From: an uncultured Bacteroidales bacterium
GTDB taxonomy: Bacteria; Bacteroidota; Bacteroidia; Bacteroidales; P3
NCBI GenBank assembly: GCA_900315335.1
Contig: OMYR01000019.1
Coordinates: 1 to 59,394, forward strand
DNA length: 59,394 nt
Reading direction: 5' to 3'
The notes beneath the pieces were generated by a model. It was given only the letters and a program-made list of their open reading frames with translations, was not told the DNA's origin and searched no databases. Position 1 is the first letter of the stretch. Every line of letters starts with the position of its first letter. This document shows, piece after piece, positions 24,099 to 32,200 of this stretch. A program made the position numbers and the translations under genes.

Positions 24099-25301
24099 TT
24101 AGAACTCATATTGCAAACGCATGGTGAAATGATTGTCTTTTCTGTCGTACGAATATGCAGGAATGTGTTCAACTTTTTCGTTTTTGTTGATATTGAACAA
24201 TGCCGTCAAGTTCAATCCCTTTGTGATATTCCATTGACAGCCTAAACCGAATGTATGAAAAGTTACATCGGTTGAAGATAGATAATACTCCTTGTCAGCC
24301 GTTGTGTTAGGATTGAATAGAGTGTATTTGAAAAGCAACCTGAATGGCGTTTGTTTTATATTCTGGAACCAATAGACATAACCTCCGAAAAATTTTCTTT
24401 CTATGTTGAACGGAGTATTTTCATTGTATTCGTTATTGAATGGAGAGCGGAAAGAATTTTCCATTGACGGCTGTATTCCATAGACCCATTCGGTTTTGAT
24501 TTCTGTATTGCCTATTATTGTAGGGAATTTAACCTGTGCATCAATTCCGTAATACAAGCGTTTGTTCTTCGTGTTTTCTTTTGCGAATGTTATGTCCAAT
24601 TCATTGTCATCGAAACTTATGTAACTAACACTCGCATTATTGACCTTGCCGTAATACAACGATGTTCCGATAGAAGCATACACATTACGGATATTTGTTT
24701 TGTATTTCAGATGTCCTACAAAATTAACTTTGCCGTCAGGTGTTTTATTTATGCTGTTGCCACTTACAACTCCAAAATCCAATCTCAAACCATTGAATAC
24801 AGATTTTTGGGGAGCAATCAAACTAATTTTTACCCCCAAATCTCTATCCAAAAAGAAGATATTACGTAACATTTCACAATGTTCCAACATCTCTTGCTTA
24901 GGTGTCGGATATGAGGTTTCTTCTCCGAACCATATCGTTTGCAGACCTGCATTGATTTCAATCCACTCGGCAGGTTTTATATTGATTATTGCTGCCTTTG
25001 GGTCTATTCCTCCGTCGTTCAAATCCAATTCAAATATTCCTTGAACTATTCCCTGATTGTATGCCAAACGTATCCCTCCTCGTCTTAATCCGTAGCGGAT
25101 GAAATAATCGTTATCGGCATTGTCTTTTTTAGGGTCATAGAATTGATTGGAGCCTGTATTGGATTTTTCTTCGTATTGTAACCATTCAAAATCGGTTTGA
25201 ATAAATCCGCCGACTTGCAGTCTGTCTTTGAAACTCTCTTGTGCCTTTGCCGAAAATCCAATAGTCAAAGCAAGGGCTAATAATGTGAAAACTTTTTTCA
25301 T
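24099..25301 (-). CDS. Outer-membrane porin (phosphate-selective porin O/P-like)
   Basis: The 400-residue protein has a signal peptide (MKKVFTLLALALTIGFSAKA, cut before QES) and alternating hydrophobic beta-strands ending in an aromatic C-terminus (FTMRLQYEF), as expected for a 16- to 18-strand outer-membrane barrel. The N-terminal VGGFIQTDFEWLQY and the strand GIRLAYNQGIVQGIFELDLN resemble the porin O/P group. Substrate specificity is inferred only from family resemblance and may be general. It is monocistronic, with a good minus-strand promoter at 25327-25358. The 3' end converges on the DUF2400 operon across a hairpin array. Confidence 0.8.
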   Translation of the reverse strand: MKKVFTLLALALTIGFSAKAQESFKDRLQVGGFIQTDFEWLQYEEKSNTGSNQFYDPKKDNADNDYFIRYGLRRGGIRLAYNQGIVQGIFELDLNDGGIDPKAAIINIKPAEWIEINAGLQTIWFGEETSYPTPKQEMLEHCEMLRNIFFLDRDLGVKISLIAPQKSVFNGLRLDFGVVSGNSINKTPDGKVNFVGHLKYKTNIRNVYASIGTSLYYGKVNNASVSYISFDDNELDITFAKENTKNKRLYYGIDAQVKFPTIIGNTEIKTEWVYGIQPSMENSFRSPFNNEYNENTPFNIERKFFGGYVYWFQNIKQTPFRLLFKYTLFNPNTTADKEYYLSSTDVTFHTFGLGCQWNITKGLNLTALFNINKNEKVEHIPAYSYDRKDNHFTMRLQYEF

Positions 25302-25326
25302 TTGTTTTGATGTAAAAATAAGTTTG

Positions 25327-25358
25327 CAAAATTACAATATTTTACTATACAAACCAAA
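25327..25358 (-). promoter_or_regulatory. Porin promoter
   Basis: On the minus strand TTTG (25355-25358), 20 bases, then TAATTTTG (25327-25334) followed by C. It ends about 25 bases upstream of the porin ATG. Confidence 0.65.
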
Positions 25359-25384
25359 AAGGTAATAGAGTAAAGGTTTTTTTT

Positions 25385-25489
25385 AGTGTTTGATATTAGT
25401 TTATTGGTGTTTAACACTAATTTATTAATCATTGACATTAATAAATTAGTTATTAACACCATTTTTGCGGTATTATAGTTCGTTGTTTC
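25385..25489. repeat. 21-bp-period intergenic array (4-5 units)
   Basis: Units start at 25385, 25406, 25427, 25448 and, degenerate, 25469. Cores are TGTTTGATATTA, TGTTTAACACTA, CATTGACATTA and TATTAACACCA. Confidence 0.8.
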
Positions 25490-25712
25490 AAACAATTGCA
25501 GGACGAAATTTTTAATAATATCACTTTTGTTTTTGCGTAATATATTCGTTTTGTTTGCTGCAATAAGGATGTTGAGAAGTGAAAAACATAAAAAGCGATG
25601 TATATTTTTGATAAAAAATGGCGTTGTTAATGAAAAATGTACTAATTTCGCATTCCTTTTATATTGACAAATAGGGATTTTTCGTGAAGAAAATTCGTTA
25701 AAAACATGGATA

Positions 25713-27371
25713 ATGGAAGAAATAAGTTTTATTGCGGATATTGAAAGGTCTATTATAAACAATTGGGGACGTCCTGCTCTTAGCGATTACAAATCGGGAC
25801 CGATTCCTTTTTCGCAAGTGGGAGAGAGAATCGCAAGATTGCATATCCTTTTTGAACATTTCGGAATTAACAAAGGCGACCATATTGCTCTTTTCAGTAG
25901 AAACTGTGCATCTTGGGCAATATCTTTTTTTGCGACCTTGACATACGGTGCTGTTGCCGTTCCTATCTTGCATGAATTTAAGGCTCAGACAGCCGAACAC
26001 TTGATAAATCATTCCGATTGCAAACTCCTAATCGTTGGAGATATGGCTTGGGAAAATATCGATGCTGAAAACCTTAAAGATATTCACGCTGTCATTCTTA
26101 TGCAGGGATTTCAGTTGGTTTATTACAAAGAAGAGAAATATAAACAAGTGTTTGACAATATCGCCAACTTATTCAAAAAGAAGTATCCGAAGGGTTTTCA
26201 AAAGAAAGACGTTAAATACAAATACGAAAATCCAGAAGATTTGGCTCTTATCAACTACACATCCGGTACGACCTCTGCTTCAAAAGGCGTTATGTTGCCT
26301 TATCGTTCGCTTATCGGCAATCAGGAGTTGGCGGATAGGGCTATAACAAATCTTGACTCGACAACCAATTCTATATGTATGCTTCCTATGGCTCATATGT
26401 ATGGAATGAGTTTTGAATTGATAACCGAGTTCCGCAGAGGAACGCATATTCATTTTCTTTCTCGTGTTCCGTCGCCTAAAATCGTTTCTCAGGCTTTGGA
26501 GACAATCAAACCCGACATTATCATCTCTGTTCCGTTGATTATAGAGAAGATTTATAAAACCAAACTCAAACCTATACTTGACAAACGCTTGGTAAAAACT
26601 CTTTTGAAGACACCTTACATAAACGAGAAATTGCTAAAACTTATTCAAACGGGTTTGCATACCGCTTTTGGCGAGAATTTTTATGAGGTTATCATTGGCG
26701 GAGCGGCTATGAACTATGAAGTGGAAGCGTTTTTGAAGAAAATAGGTTTTCGTTTCACTGTCGGATATGGTATGACCGAATGCGGACCTTTGATTTGTTA
26801 TGCCGATTGGAAAGAAACCAAGTTAGGCTCTTGCGGAAAGGCTGTCGATGAAATTGAATTGAGAATTGATTCCGCTGATCCGCAGAATATTCCGGGAGAG
26901 ATACTTGTTCGAGGAAAGAATACGATGATTGGCTATTACAAAAACGAAGAAGAGACTGCCAAAGTGTTGAAAGACGGTTGGCTTCACACGGGAGATTTGG
27001 CTGTTATGGATAGCGAGGGTTATGTTTTCATTAAAGGACGTATTAAGAATATGATTCTTTCCGCTAATGGTCAGAATATTTATCCCGAAGAGATTGAAGA
27101 CAAACTCAACTCTATGGAATACGTCAATGAATCGTTGGTTATGGACAAGGACGGCAAGATAACGGCTCTTGTTAATTTGGATTTGGACAAATTGGATAGA
27201 GACGGATTTAAGAGAGACCAATACAACGATGTTTTGGAGCAGATACGTAAAGATACAAATAAGGAACTGCCGTCCTACGAACATATAGCACAAATATTTA
27301 TTCAGGCAGAAGAATTTGAGAAAACGCCAAAACGAAGCATAAAACGTTATATGTATTCTCATAAGAAGTAA
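25713..27371 (+). CDS. AMP-binding long-chain acyl-CoA ligase-like protein
   Basis: The 552-residue ANL-superfamily enzyme probably activates a fatty acid to acyl-AMP and then acyl-CoA. Motifs are the phosphate loop NYTSGTTSASKGVMLPYRSL (about 183-202), GYGMTECGPLICY (about 351-363), GWLHTGDLAVMDSEGYVFIK (about 423-442) and KNMILSANGQNIYPEEIED (about 446-464), which carries the hinge region and the lysine-bearing C-terminal domain. No signal peptide is visible, so it is cytosolic or membrane-peripheral. Chain length cannot be told. It is convergent with the protease gene and they share a terminator. Confidence 0.92.
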   Translation: MEEISFIADIERSIINNWGRPALSDYKSGPIPFSQVGERIARLHILFEHFGINKGDHIALFSRNCASWAISFFATLTYGAVAVPILHEFKAQTAEHLINHSDCKLLIVGDMAWENIDAENLKDIHAVILMQGFQLVYYKEEKYKQVFDNIANLFKKKYPKGFQKKDVKYKYENPEDLALINYTSGTTSASKGVMLPYRSLIGNQELADRAITNLDSTTNSICMLPMAHMYGMSFELITEFRRGTHIHFLSRVPSPKIVSQALETIKPDIIISVPLIIEKIYKTKLKPILDKRLVKTLLKTPYINEKLLKLIQTGLHTAFGENFYEVIIGGAAMNYEVEAFLKKIGFRFTVGYGMTECGPLICYADWKETKLGSCGKAVDEIELRIDSADPQNIPGEILVRGKNTMIGYYKNEEETAKVLKDGWLHTGDLAVMDSEGYVFIKGRIKNMILSANGQNIYPEEIEDKLNSMEYVNESLVMDKDGKITALVNLDLDKLDRDGFKRDQYNDVLEQIRKDTNKELPSYEHIAQIFIQAEEFEKTPKRSIKRYMYSHKK

Positions 27372-27427
27372 AACGTATTTGCTTTTCAAGATTAGAAACA
27401 TTTTTTACATAAACGCCATAACGAAAG

Positions 27428-27461
27428 ACAGAGCGGCAATCGTTTTTGATTGTCGCTCTGT
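27428..27461. terminator. Bidirectional terminator
   Basis: ACAGAGCGGCAATC (27428-27441) pairs with GATTGTCGCTCTGT (27448-27461) through one G-U pair. It lies between convergent genes ending at 27371 and 27494. Confidence 0.85.
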
Positions 27462-27493
27462 TGATTTATTGTATGATTGAGAAAACGAAATTA

Positions 27494-29251
27494 TTATTTG
27501 CCTTTTAGGATAGATTTGTAGCGTTTTTCGTCTTTAAGCAAAGAAACGGCTTGTTTGATAACCTCGTCGTTTTCTTGGACAGCCTTGTAATAGTATTTAA
27601 TGCCATACATATATCTTGCCACACTGCCTTTGAGAGTAGCCTCGATGTATTTTTCGGAAGATTGAATATATTCTTGTTGTTTAATATCTTCTTGTTTTGA
27701 TTTATTGATTATTTCGTCAATCATATTGCCTTGTTTTACCAACGAGGTGGCATAATCTTCATACGAGGTATAAGAATTTATTTTGGTGGAGTCTTTTTGT
27801 GCTTCTTTCAAATAATTTAACACAATATCATTAACCCACCCAGTTTTGATGATTTGAGGTTTTACGTCTTTGGATTCGGCGAATTTTTTGAACTCTTGCA
27901 TAAGTCCGAGTGAGTTCCAAACTTTATCAAAATCGTCATAAGTAGGATATTTTTTCAAAAACTCGTTTCTATTCTGCTCAACCCAAGACAGAGCAAACTC
28001 GTTGAACAGGTTTTTACTTCTAAGATTTATAAAGTAATCGGAAGCACGCATCGTATCCAAAGGAACAAAAATATCGGGCATAACACCGCCACCGCCATAA
28101 ACCACTCTGCCGTTGTTTGTGGTGTATTTAAGACTGTCGTTGAACTTTATACTGTCTTTATTAACCAATTCCTGATGCTCGGAGCGGTTTTGAAAATCTT
28201 TGATATATTCGTCATAACCTTTGTCATAAGGTTTTTGAATGCAACGTCCCGAAGGAATATAATATCGAGAGATAGTAAGGCGGACTTGTGAACCGTCAGG
28301 CATATTGAATGGGCGTTGAACCAATCCTTTGCCGAATGTACGTCTGCCGATAATAACACCTCTGTCCCAATCTTGCACTGCACCCGAAGTGATTTCGGAA
28401 GCCGAAGCCGTGTATTCATCTGTCAAGATAACCAAATCACCTTTCTCCCAAACGCCTTTATTTTCTGTGCGAAGTTCTTCTCTTTTTACTTTGCTGCCTT
28501 GTGTATATACTATAAGTTTGTCATCACTTAGAAACTCATCGACTATTTTTTGTGCCGAAGAAAGATAACCGCCGCCATTGGAACGTAAATCGAATATAAG
28601 TTTTTTCATTCCCTGTTTTTTCAAATCTTCAACGGCATTTCTAAACTCTTCATCCGATTGCTGTGCATAACGCCTTAGGGAAATATATCCTATTTCCTTA
28701 TCAATCATAAACCAAGTGTCTATGCTGTTCAGTGGAATTTTTTCTCTTGTAAGATTGAAAACTATTTCGCCTTTACCGCTACGCAAAACGGTTATTTTGA
28801 CTTTTGTGTTTTGTTTGCCTCTCAAATGTTTCAAAACCCAATCCTGAGTGATGCTGTCTCCAACCGCAACGGTGTCATCAACTTTTATAATCTTATCGCC
28901 CGGCAAAATTCCGACCTTTTCACTTGGAGCATCTGCCACAACATCTATAACGTGAATGGTGTCATTCGATATTTGATACGTTATACCTATACCTATTATA
29001 TTACCTTCCAACGGCTCGTTGGCAGAGCGAACGTCTTTTTCGGCTATATATGCCGAATGAGGGTCGAGTTGTTTAAGCATAGTCTCTATACCTTGCTCTG
29101 TTATCTTTGCAATATCTGCCGTATCTACATAGAAACGGTCCATCATCATATATAATTGCATCATTTTTCTTGTGGTTTTCCTTTCGTCGTTTTGAGAGAA
29201 AGCCACAACTCCAAGCAGTAAAACTGTCATTAATACCAAAGTCTTTTTCAT
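27494..29251 (-). CDS. S41 C-terminal processing peptidase, exported
   Basis: The 585-residue Ctp/Tsp-type serine protease has a signal peptide (MKKTLVLMTVLLLGVVAFSQ). A PDZ domain (about 60-145) includes NIIGIGITYQ and GILPGDKIIKVDD. The catalytic core has YISLRRY, FDLRSNGGGYLSSA, the Ser in YTASASEITSGAVQDW and the Lys in RRTFGKGLVQRPF. It acts in the periplasm, cutting unfolded or tagged proteins near the C-terminus. A helical C-terminal extension of about 200 residues is common in Bacteroidota homologues. The frame is open to 29347, but the first 32 residues translate repeat DNA; ATG at 29251 gives a proper signal peptide. Confidence 0.93.
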   Translation of the reverse strand: MKKTLVLMTVLLLGVVAFSQNDERKTTRKMMQLYMMMDRFYVDTADIAKITEQGIETMLKQLDPHSAYIAEKDVRSANEPLEGNIIGIGITYQISNDTIHVIDVVADAPSEKVGILPGDKIIKVDDTVAVGDSITQDWVLKHLRGKQNTKVKITVLRSGKGEIVFNLTREKIPLNSIDTWFMIDKEIGYISLRRYAQQSDEEFRNAVEDLKKQGMKKLIFDLRSNGGGYLSSAQKIVDEFLSDDKLIVYTQGSKVKREELRTENKGVWEKGDLVILTDEYTASASEITSGAVQDWDRGVIIGRRTFGKGLVQRPFNMPDGSQVRLTISRYYIPSGRCIQKPYDKGYDEYIKDFQNRSEHQELVNKDSIKFNDSLKYTTNNGRVVYGGGGVMPDIFVPLDTMRASDYFINLRSKNLFNEFALSWVEQNRNEFLKKYPTYDDFDKVWNSLGLMQEFKKFAESKDVKPQIIKTGWVNDIVLNYLKEAQKDSTKINSYTSYEDYATSLVKQGNMIDEIINKSKQEDIKQQEYIQSSEKYIEATLKGSVARYMYGIKYYYKAVQENDEVIKQAVSLLKDEKRYKSILKGK

Positions 29252-29293
29252 TATCGTTATATCAAGTTTTTTTACAATACAATCTATTTTATT

Positions 29294-29399
29294 AATGTTT
29301 AACACTGATAAAATAATCAGTGAAACTATTTCATTAATGTTTAACACTAAAAAAATTAATCAGTGAAACTATTTTATTAATATTAAACAAAAAAATACG
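29294..29399. repeat. 21-bp-period intergenic array with alternating AB units
   Basis: Units start at 29294, 29315, 29336 (22 bases, one extra A), 29358 and 29379. A units carry TGTTTAACACT and B units ATCAGTGAAACTAT. The A-B pair is directly duplicated, and CACTGAT/ATCAGTG form an inverted repeat inside the first pair. Confidence 0.8.
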
Positions 29400-29425
29400 A
29401 TTTCGAGTGAATAACGTAAAAATAT

Positions 29426-29456
29426 TTTGTCGTATTGTTTTTTTTAGGTAAATTTG
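29426..29456 (+). promoter_or_regulatory. Consensus Bacteroidota promoter of lepB
   Basis: TTTG (29426-29429), exactly 19 bases, TAAATTTG (29449-29456), then C. This is the closest match to the -33/-7 consensus in the window, 46 bases before the lepB ATG. Confidence 0.75.
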
Positions 29457-29502
29457 CAACTTAAAACTAAGATTTTTTTAACAGATTAAACAAAAAAGTA
29501 AG

Positions 29503-31236
29503 ATGGATACATATTTGCTCATATTTGCAATACAAACTATTTTGGTTTTCGTAGGCTTAGCGAAAATATTTTCAAAGGCGGGTTACGACTGGTGGGTTGC
29601 CCTTGTTCCTTTCTATAATATATGGATAGCAAACAAAATAATCAACAAATCGTTTTGGTGGTTCATCTATATGCTTATACCATTTATAAACGTCTTTGTT
29701 ATTATCCTTATATTTATTGAGTTTAGCAAATGTTTTTCTCATCGTTCCTTAGGCTACCAAATACTTGTGGCTTTGTTCCCTTGGGTTATGCTACCGCTTA
29801 TGGGCTTTGGCAAAGATGTATATACCAATCCGAAAGATGCACCTGAATACAAAGTCGGAGCAGTTAGAGATTGGGCAGATGCGATAATATTTGCTATCAT
29901 TGCGGCAACGATTATACGTTTGTTGTTTTTTGAGGCTTACAAAATTCCGTCATCATCTATGGAAAAGAGCTTATTGGTCGGAGATTATTTGTTTGTAAGC
30001 AAAATGGCGTATGGTCCTCGCGTGCCGATGACACCATTGTCCTTACCTCTTATGCACCACAGCATACCTTTTACAAACACGAAAGCATATTTGGAATGGA
30101 TTAAACTGCCTTATCATCGCTTACCTGCTTTTAGCAAAGTTAAACGTGGAGATGCTGTTGTGTTTAATTTTCCTGACGGCGACACTGTTTCAACCGTTTA
30201 TCAAAGCAATCAGAGTTATTATTCATTGATTAGGGAATACGGAAGAGAGAAAGTATGGAGCGACAAACAGCAGTTCGGAGACATAATAGTCCGACCGGTG
30301 GACAAACGCGAGAATTTTATTAAGCGTTGTGTGGGACTCCCCGGCGAAAGTATCAAGATAGAAAACGCAGTAGTGTATATAAATGACAAGAAAATAGAAT
30401 CACCGAAAGATTTTCAATTGACATATTGCGTAAAAATAAAAGACGGATATTATTTCAATGAAAAAGAATTGCTTAGCATAGGTGTAAGCAAAGAGGATAT
30501 GCAGTTGATGAATCTATATTATTATATCGATTTGACAAAAGAACAAATCCGAACATTGAATGCCAATCCTTATGTGTTGAGTGTTCAGCCTACTTCAAAG
30601 AACAAAGGGGATTATTCGTTGATTGTAGATGAAAATGTTTCGTTGCATTGTCAGGTTTTGCTACACCCTGATTTGATTGAAGTCAAAGCCTTTTTGCTGC
30701 AAGCAGGTGTTGATGAAAAAACGGTAAATCAATTGAAACACTATCCTACATTGCCATTGAGCAGCGAGATTGCAGATAAGATAAAACAGATGCAATACAC
30801 CCAAAGCGTAGAACCTGTCATTGCCATGAAAGGATATAAGAGCAGAGATTTATACCCATATAGCGAAACGTACAATTGGAATGTTGATAATTTCGGTTCT
30901 GTGGTTATTCCTGCCAAAGGTATGACAATAACTCTAAACGATGAAAACGAATTGCTTTATGGTCGTTGTATTCGCACCTTTGAAGGCAACACATTGACAA
31001 AACAAGGCGATACTTGGCTGTTGAATGGCAAAAAAGCAACGACATATACATTCCAAATGGATTATTATTGGATGATGGGCGACAATAGACACAACAGTGC
31101 AGATTCTCGTTATTGGGGATTTGTGCCGGAAGATCATATTGTGGGCAAAGCATCATTTGTTTGGCTATCGTTAAACAAAGACCAAAAAGGATTGAAACGT
31201 GTGCGTTGGAATAAACTATTCCGTGTTGTTAAATAA
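29503..31236 (+). CDS. lepB: Signal peptidase I, enlarged form with N-terminal membrane domain
   Basis: The 577-residue S26 peptidase removes signal peptides at the inner membrane. Residues 1-105 contain about three hydrophobic segments of the kind seen in DUF5684-like N-terminal domains. A further transmembrane helix (about 126-141) precedes the catalytic box IPSSSMEKSLLVGDYLFVSK with Ser152. The general-base Lys is about residue 274 in ENFIKRCVGLPGES. The closing box is MMGDNRHNSADSRYWGFVP. About 200 residues are inserted between the Lys box and the last box (roughly 300-500), far more than in E. coli LepB. Two candidate cleavage-generating substrates, the T9SS cargo genes, lie nearby. The next gene starts 15 bases downstream. 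Confidence 0.95.
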   Translation: MDTYLLIFAIQTILVFVGLAKIFSKAGYDWWVALVPFYNIWIANKIINKSFWWFIYMLIPFINVFVIILIFIEFSKCFSHRSLGYQILVALFPWVMLPLMGFGKDVYTNPKDAPEYKVGAVRDWADAIIFAIIAATIIRLLFFEAYKIPSSSMEKSLLVGDYLFVSKMAYGPRVPMTPLSLPLMHHSIPFTNTKAYLEWIKLPYHRLPAFSKVKRGDAVVFNFPDGDTVSTVYQSNQSYYSLIREYGREKVWSDKQQFGDIIVRPVDKRENFIKRCVGLPGESIKIENAVVYINDKKIESPKDFQLTYCVKIKDGYYFNEKELLSIGVSKEDMQLMNLYYYIDLTKEQIRTLNANPYVLSVQPTSKNKGDYSLIVDENVSLHCQVLLHPDLIEVKAFLLQAGVDEKTVNQLKHYPTLPLSSEIADKIKQMQYTQSVEPVIAMKGYKSRDLYPYSETYNWNVDNFGSVVIPAKGMTITLNDENELLYGRCIRTFEGNTLTKQGDTWLLNGKKATTYTFQMDYYWMMGDNRHNSADSRYWGFVPEDHIVGKASFVWLSLNKDQKGLKRVRWNKLFRVVK

Positions 31237-31251
31237 AATATCGTTGTTGCC

Positions 31252-31968
31252 ATGAGACGAAAAGAACGCAGAGGTAATATCTTGGTGCAGATTTCCAATC
31301 AAGAATTGCAACAGATGTTATATTTCTATTTTGACAGAAAACTTTACAATGTTTTTTGTCCCCGAACCGATAAAGAGTTGTCAAAGATAATAAAGAACAA
31401 TGCGATAACGTATGCGTTTTTTGATGATACGGATTTGGAGACAAGTATGCGAAAAACCGAGAAGTTATTGGAATTTGACGATAAGATAGTTTTTTGTTTT
31501 GTTTGCAGTGACGAGCAGTCGCAGGCAAGGGTATTAGGACGCAGTTCGTTATTTCATACTTTGCTTCAACCATACAAACTTAGAAACCTTATAACCGATT
31601 TGATTGGCAAACAAAAAGCGATAAAAGAATTGCAAGATTCCAAAATTGCGTGGTTATGTGTGGGAAATTTCAAACTTAATGCCGCTGCAAGGAATTTGGT
31701 TTACAAAGACGATTTGCGAACAATTGAACAGCATTTGACGAAAAAGGAATGCGGCATTCTTGCAATCTTAATTCAAAATCAAGGTAAAATCGTTTCAAGG
31801 CATAGACTTCTTATTGAGGTGTGGGGCAAGGACAATCCAAGTACGGCAAAGAGTATGGACGTATATTTTACCAAACTCCGCAAATATTTGCTTTTAGATT
31901 CGAGAGTTAAGATTGTTAATCAACATTCATTGGGTTATAGCATAACTTTCGACAAAGACAGATATTAG
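31252..31968 (+). CDS. OmpR-type winged-helix regulator with degenerate receiver domain
   Basis: The 238-residue protein has a C-terminal OmpR/PhoB-type effector domain (about 140-235): LTKKECGILAILIQNQGKIV, RHRLLIEVWG and VYFTKLRKYLLLD (recognition helix), ending IVNQHSLGYSITF. The first 120 residues have the size and alternating pattern of a receiver domain. However, the conserved acidic pocket is not clear, AFFDDTD is the best phospho-Asp candidate, and the usual Lys-Pro near the end reads LLQPYK. It may therefore respond without phosphorylation. It is co-transcribed with lepB (15-base gap) and no histidine kinase is near. Targets are unknown; envelope stress is one possibility. Confidence 0.8.
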   Translation: MRRKERRGNILVQISNQELQQMLYFYFDRKLYNVFCPRTDKELSKIIKNNAITYAFFDDTDLETSMRKTEKLLEFDDKIVFCFVCSDEQSQARVLGRSSLFHTLLQPYKLRNLITDLIGKQKAIKELQDSKIAWLCVGNFKLNAAARNLVYKDDLRTIEQHLTKKECGILAILIQNQGKIVSRHRLLIEVWGKDNPSTAKSMDVYFTKLRKYLLLDSRVKIVNQHSLGYSITFDKDRY

Positions 31969-31986
31969 TAAGAATTTAATATAACG

Positions 31987-32032
31987 AAAACACCGCTCCA
32001 TTGTTCTTTCATACAATTGGGCGGTGTTTTTA
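31987..32032 (+). terminator. Terminator after regulator gene
   Basis: AAAACACCGC (31987-31996) pairs with GCGGTGTTTT (32021-32030); inner CCATTG/CAATTGG extends the stem, and T residues follow. Confidence 0.88.
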
Positions 32033-32049
32033 GTATTATGGAAAAAAAT

Positions 32050-32133
32050 AATGTCTCATATCGCTGTACTGATGTTTAACATTATTTTGCTGATGTTTAA
32101 GATTATTTTATCAGTGTTAAACACTGTTTAACC
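32050..32133. repeat. 21-bp-period intergenic array (4 units)
   Basis: Units start at 32050, 32071, 32092 and 32113, with cores TGTCTCATATC, TGTTTAACATTA, TGTTTAAGATTA and TGTTAAACACTG. It sits between convergent genes. Confidence 0.82.
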
Positions 32134-32200
32134 GTTTTCAAATATCTGAAAATTTATTGCTTATAGCGTTTCTTTGTCGATAGGTTACGTAAAAATTTTC

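Larger units (their letters stand above)
25302..25712. other. Divergent intergenic region, porin and acyl-CoA ligase
   Basis: It holds the porin promoter (25327-25358, minus) and a 21-base array (25385-25489). No gene is supported. A plus-strand promoter for the ligase is not obvious; TAATTTCG near 25642 is an imperfect -7 candidate. Confidence 0.5.

Noticed and set aside
24030-24245. 71-residue plus-strand ORF overlapping the porin 3' end
   Set aside because: It is mostly the reverse strand of the porin gene and has no start signals.
25298-25762. 154-residue minus-strand ORF upstream of the porin
   Set aside because: It reads through the 21-base array and the start of the ligase gene; composition is that of AT-rich non-coding DNA.
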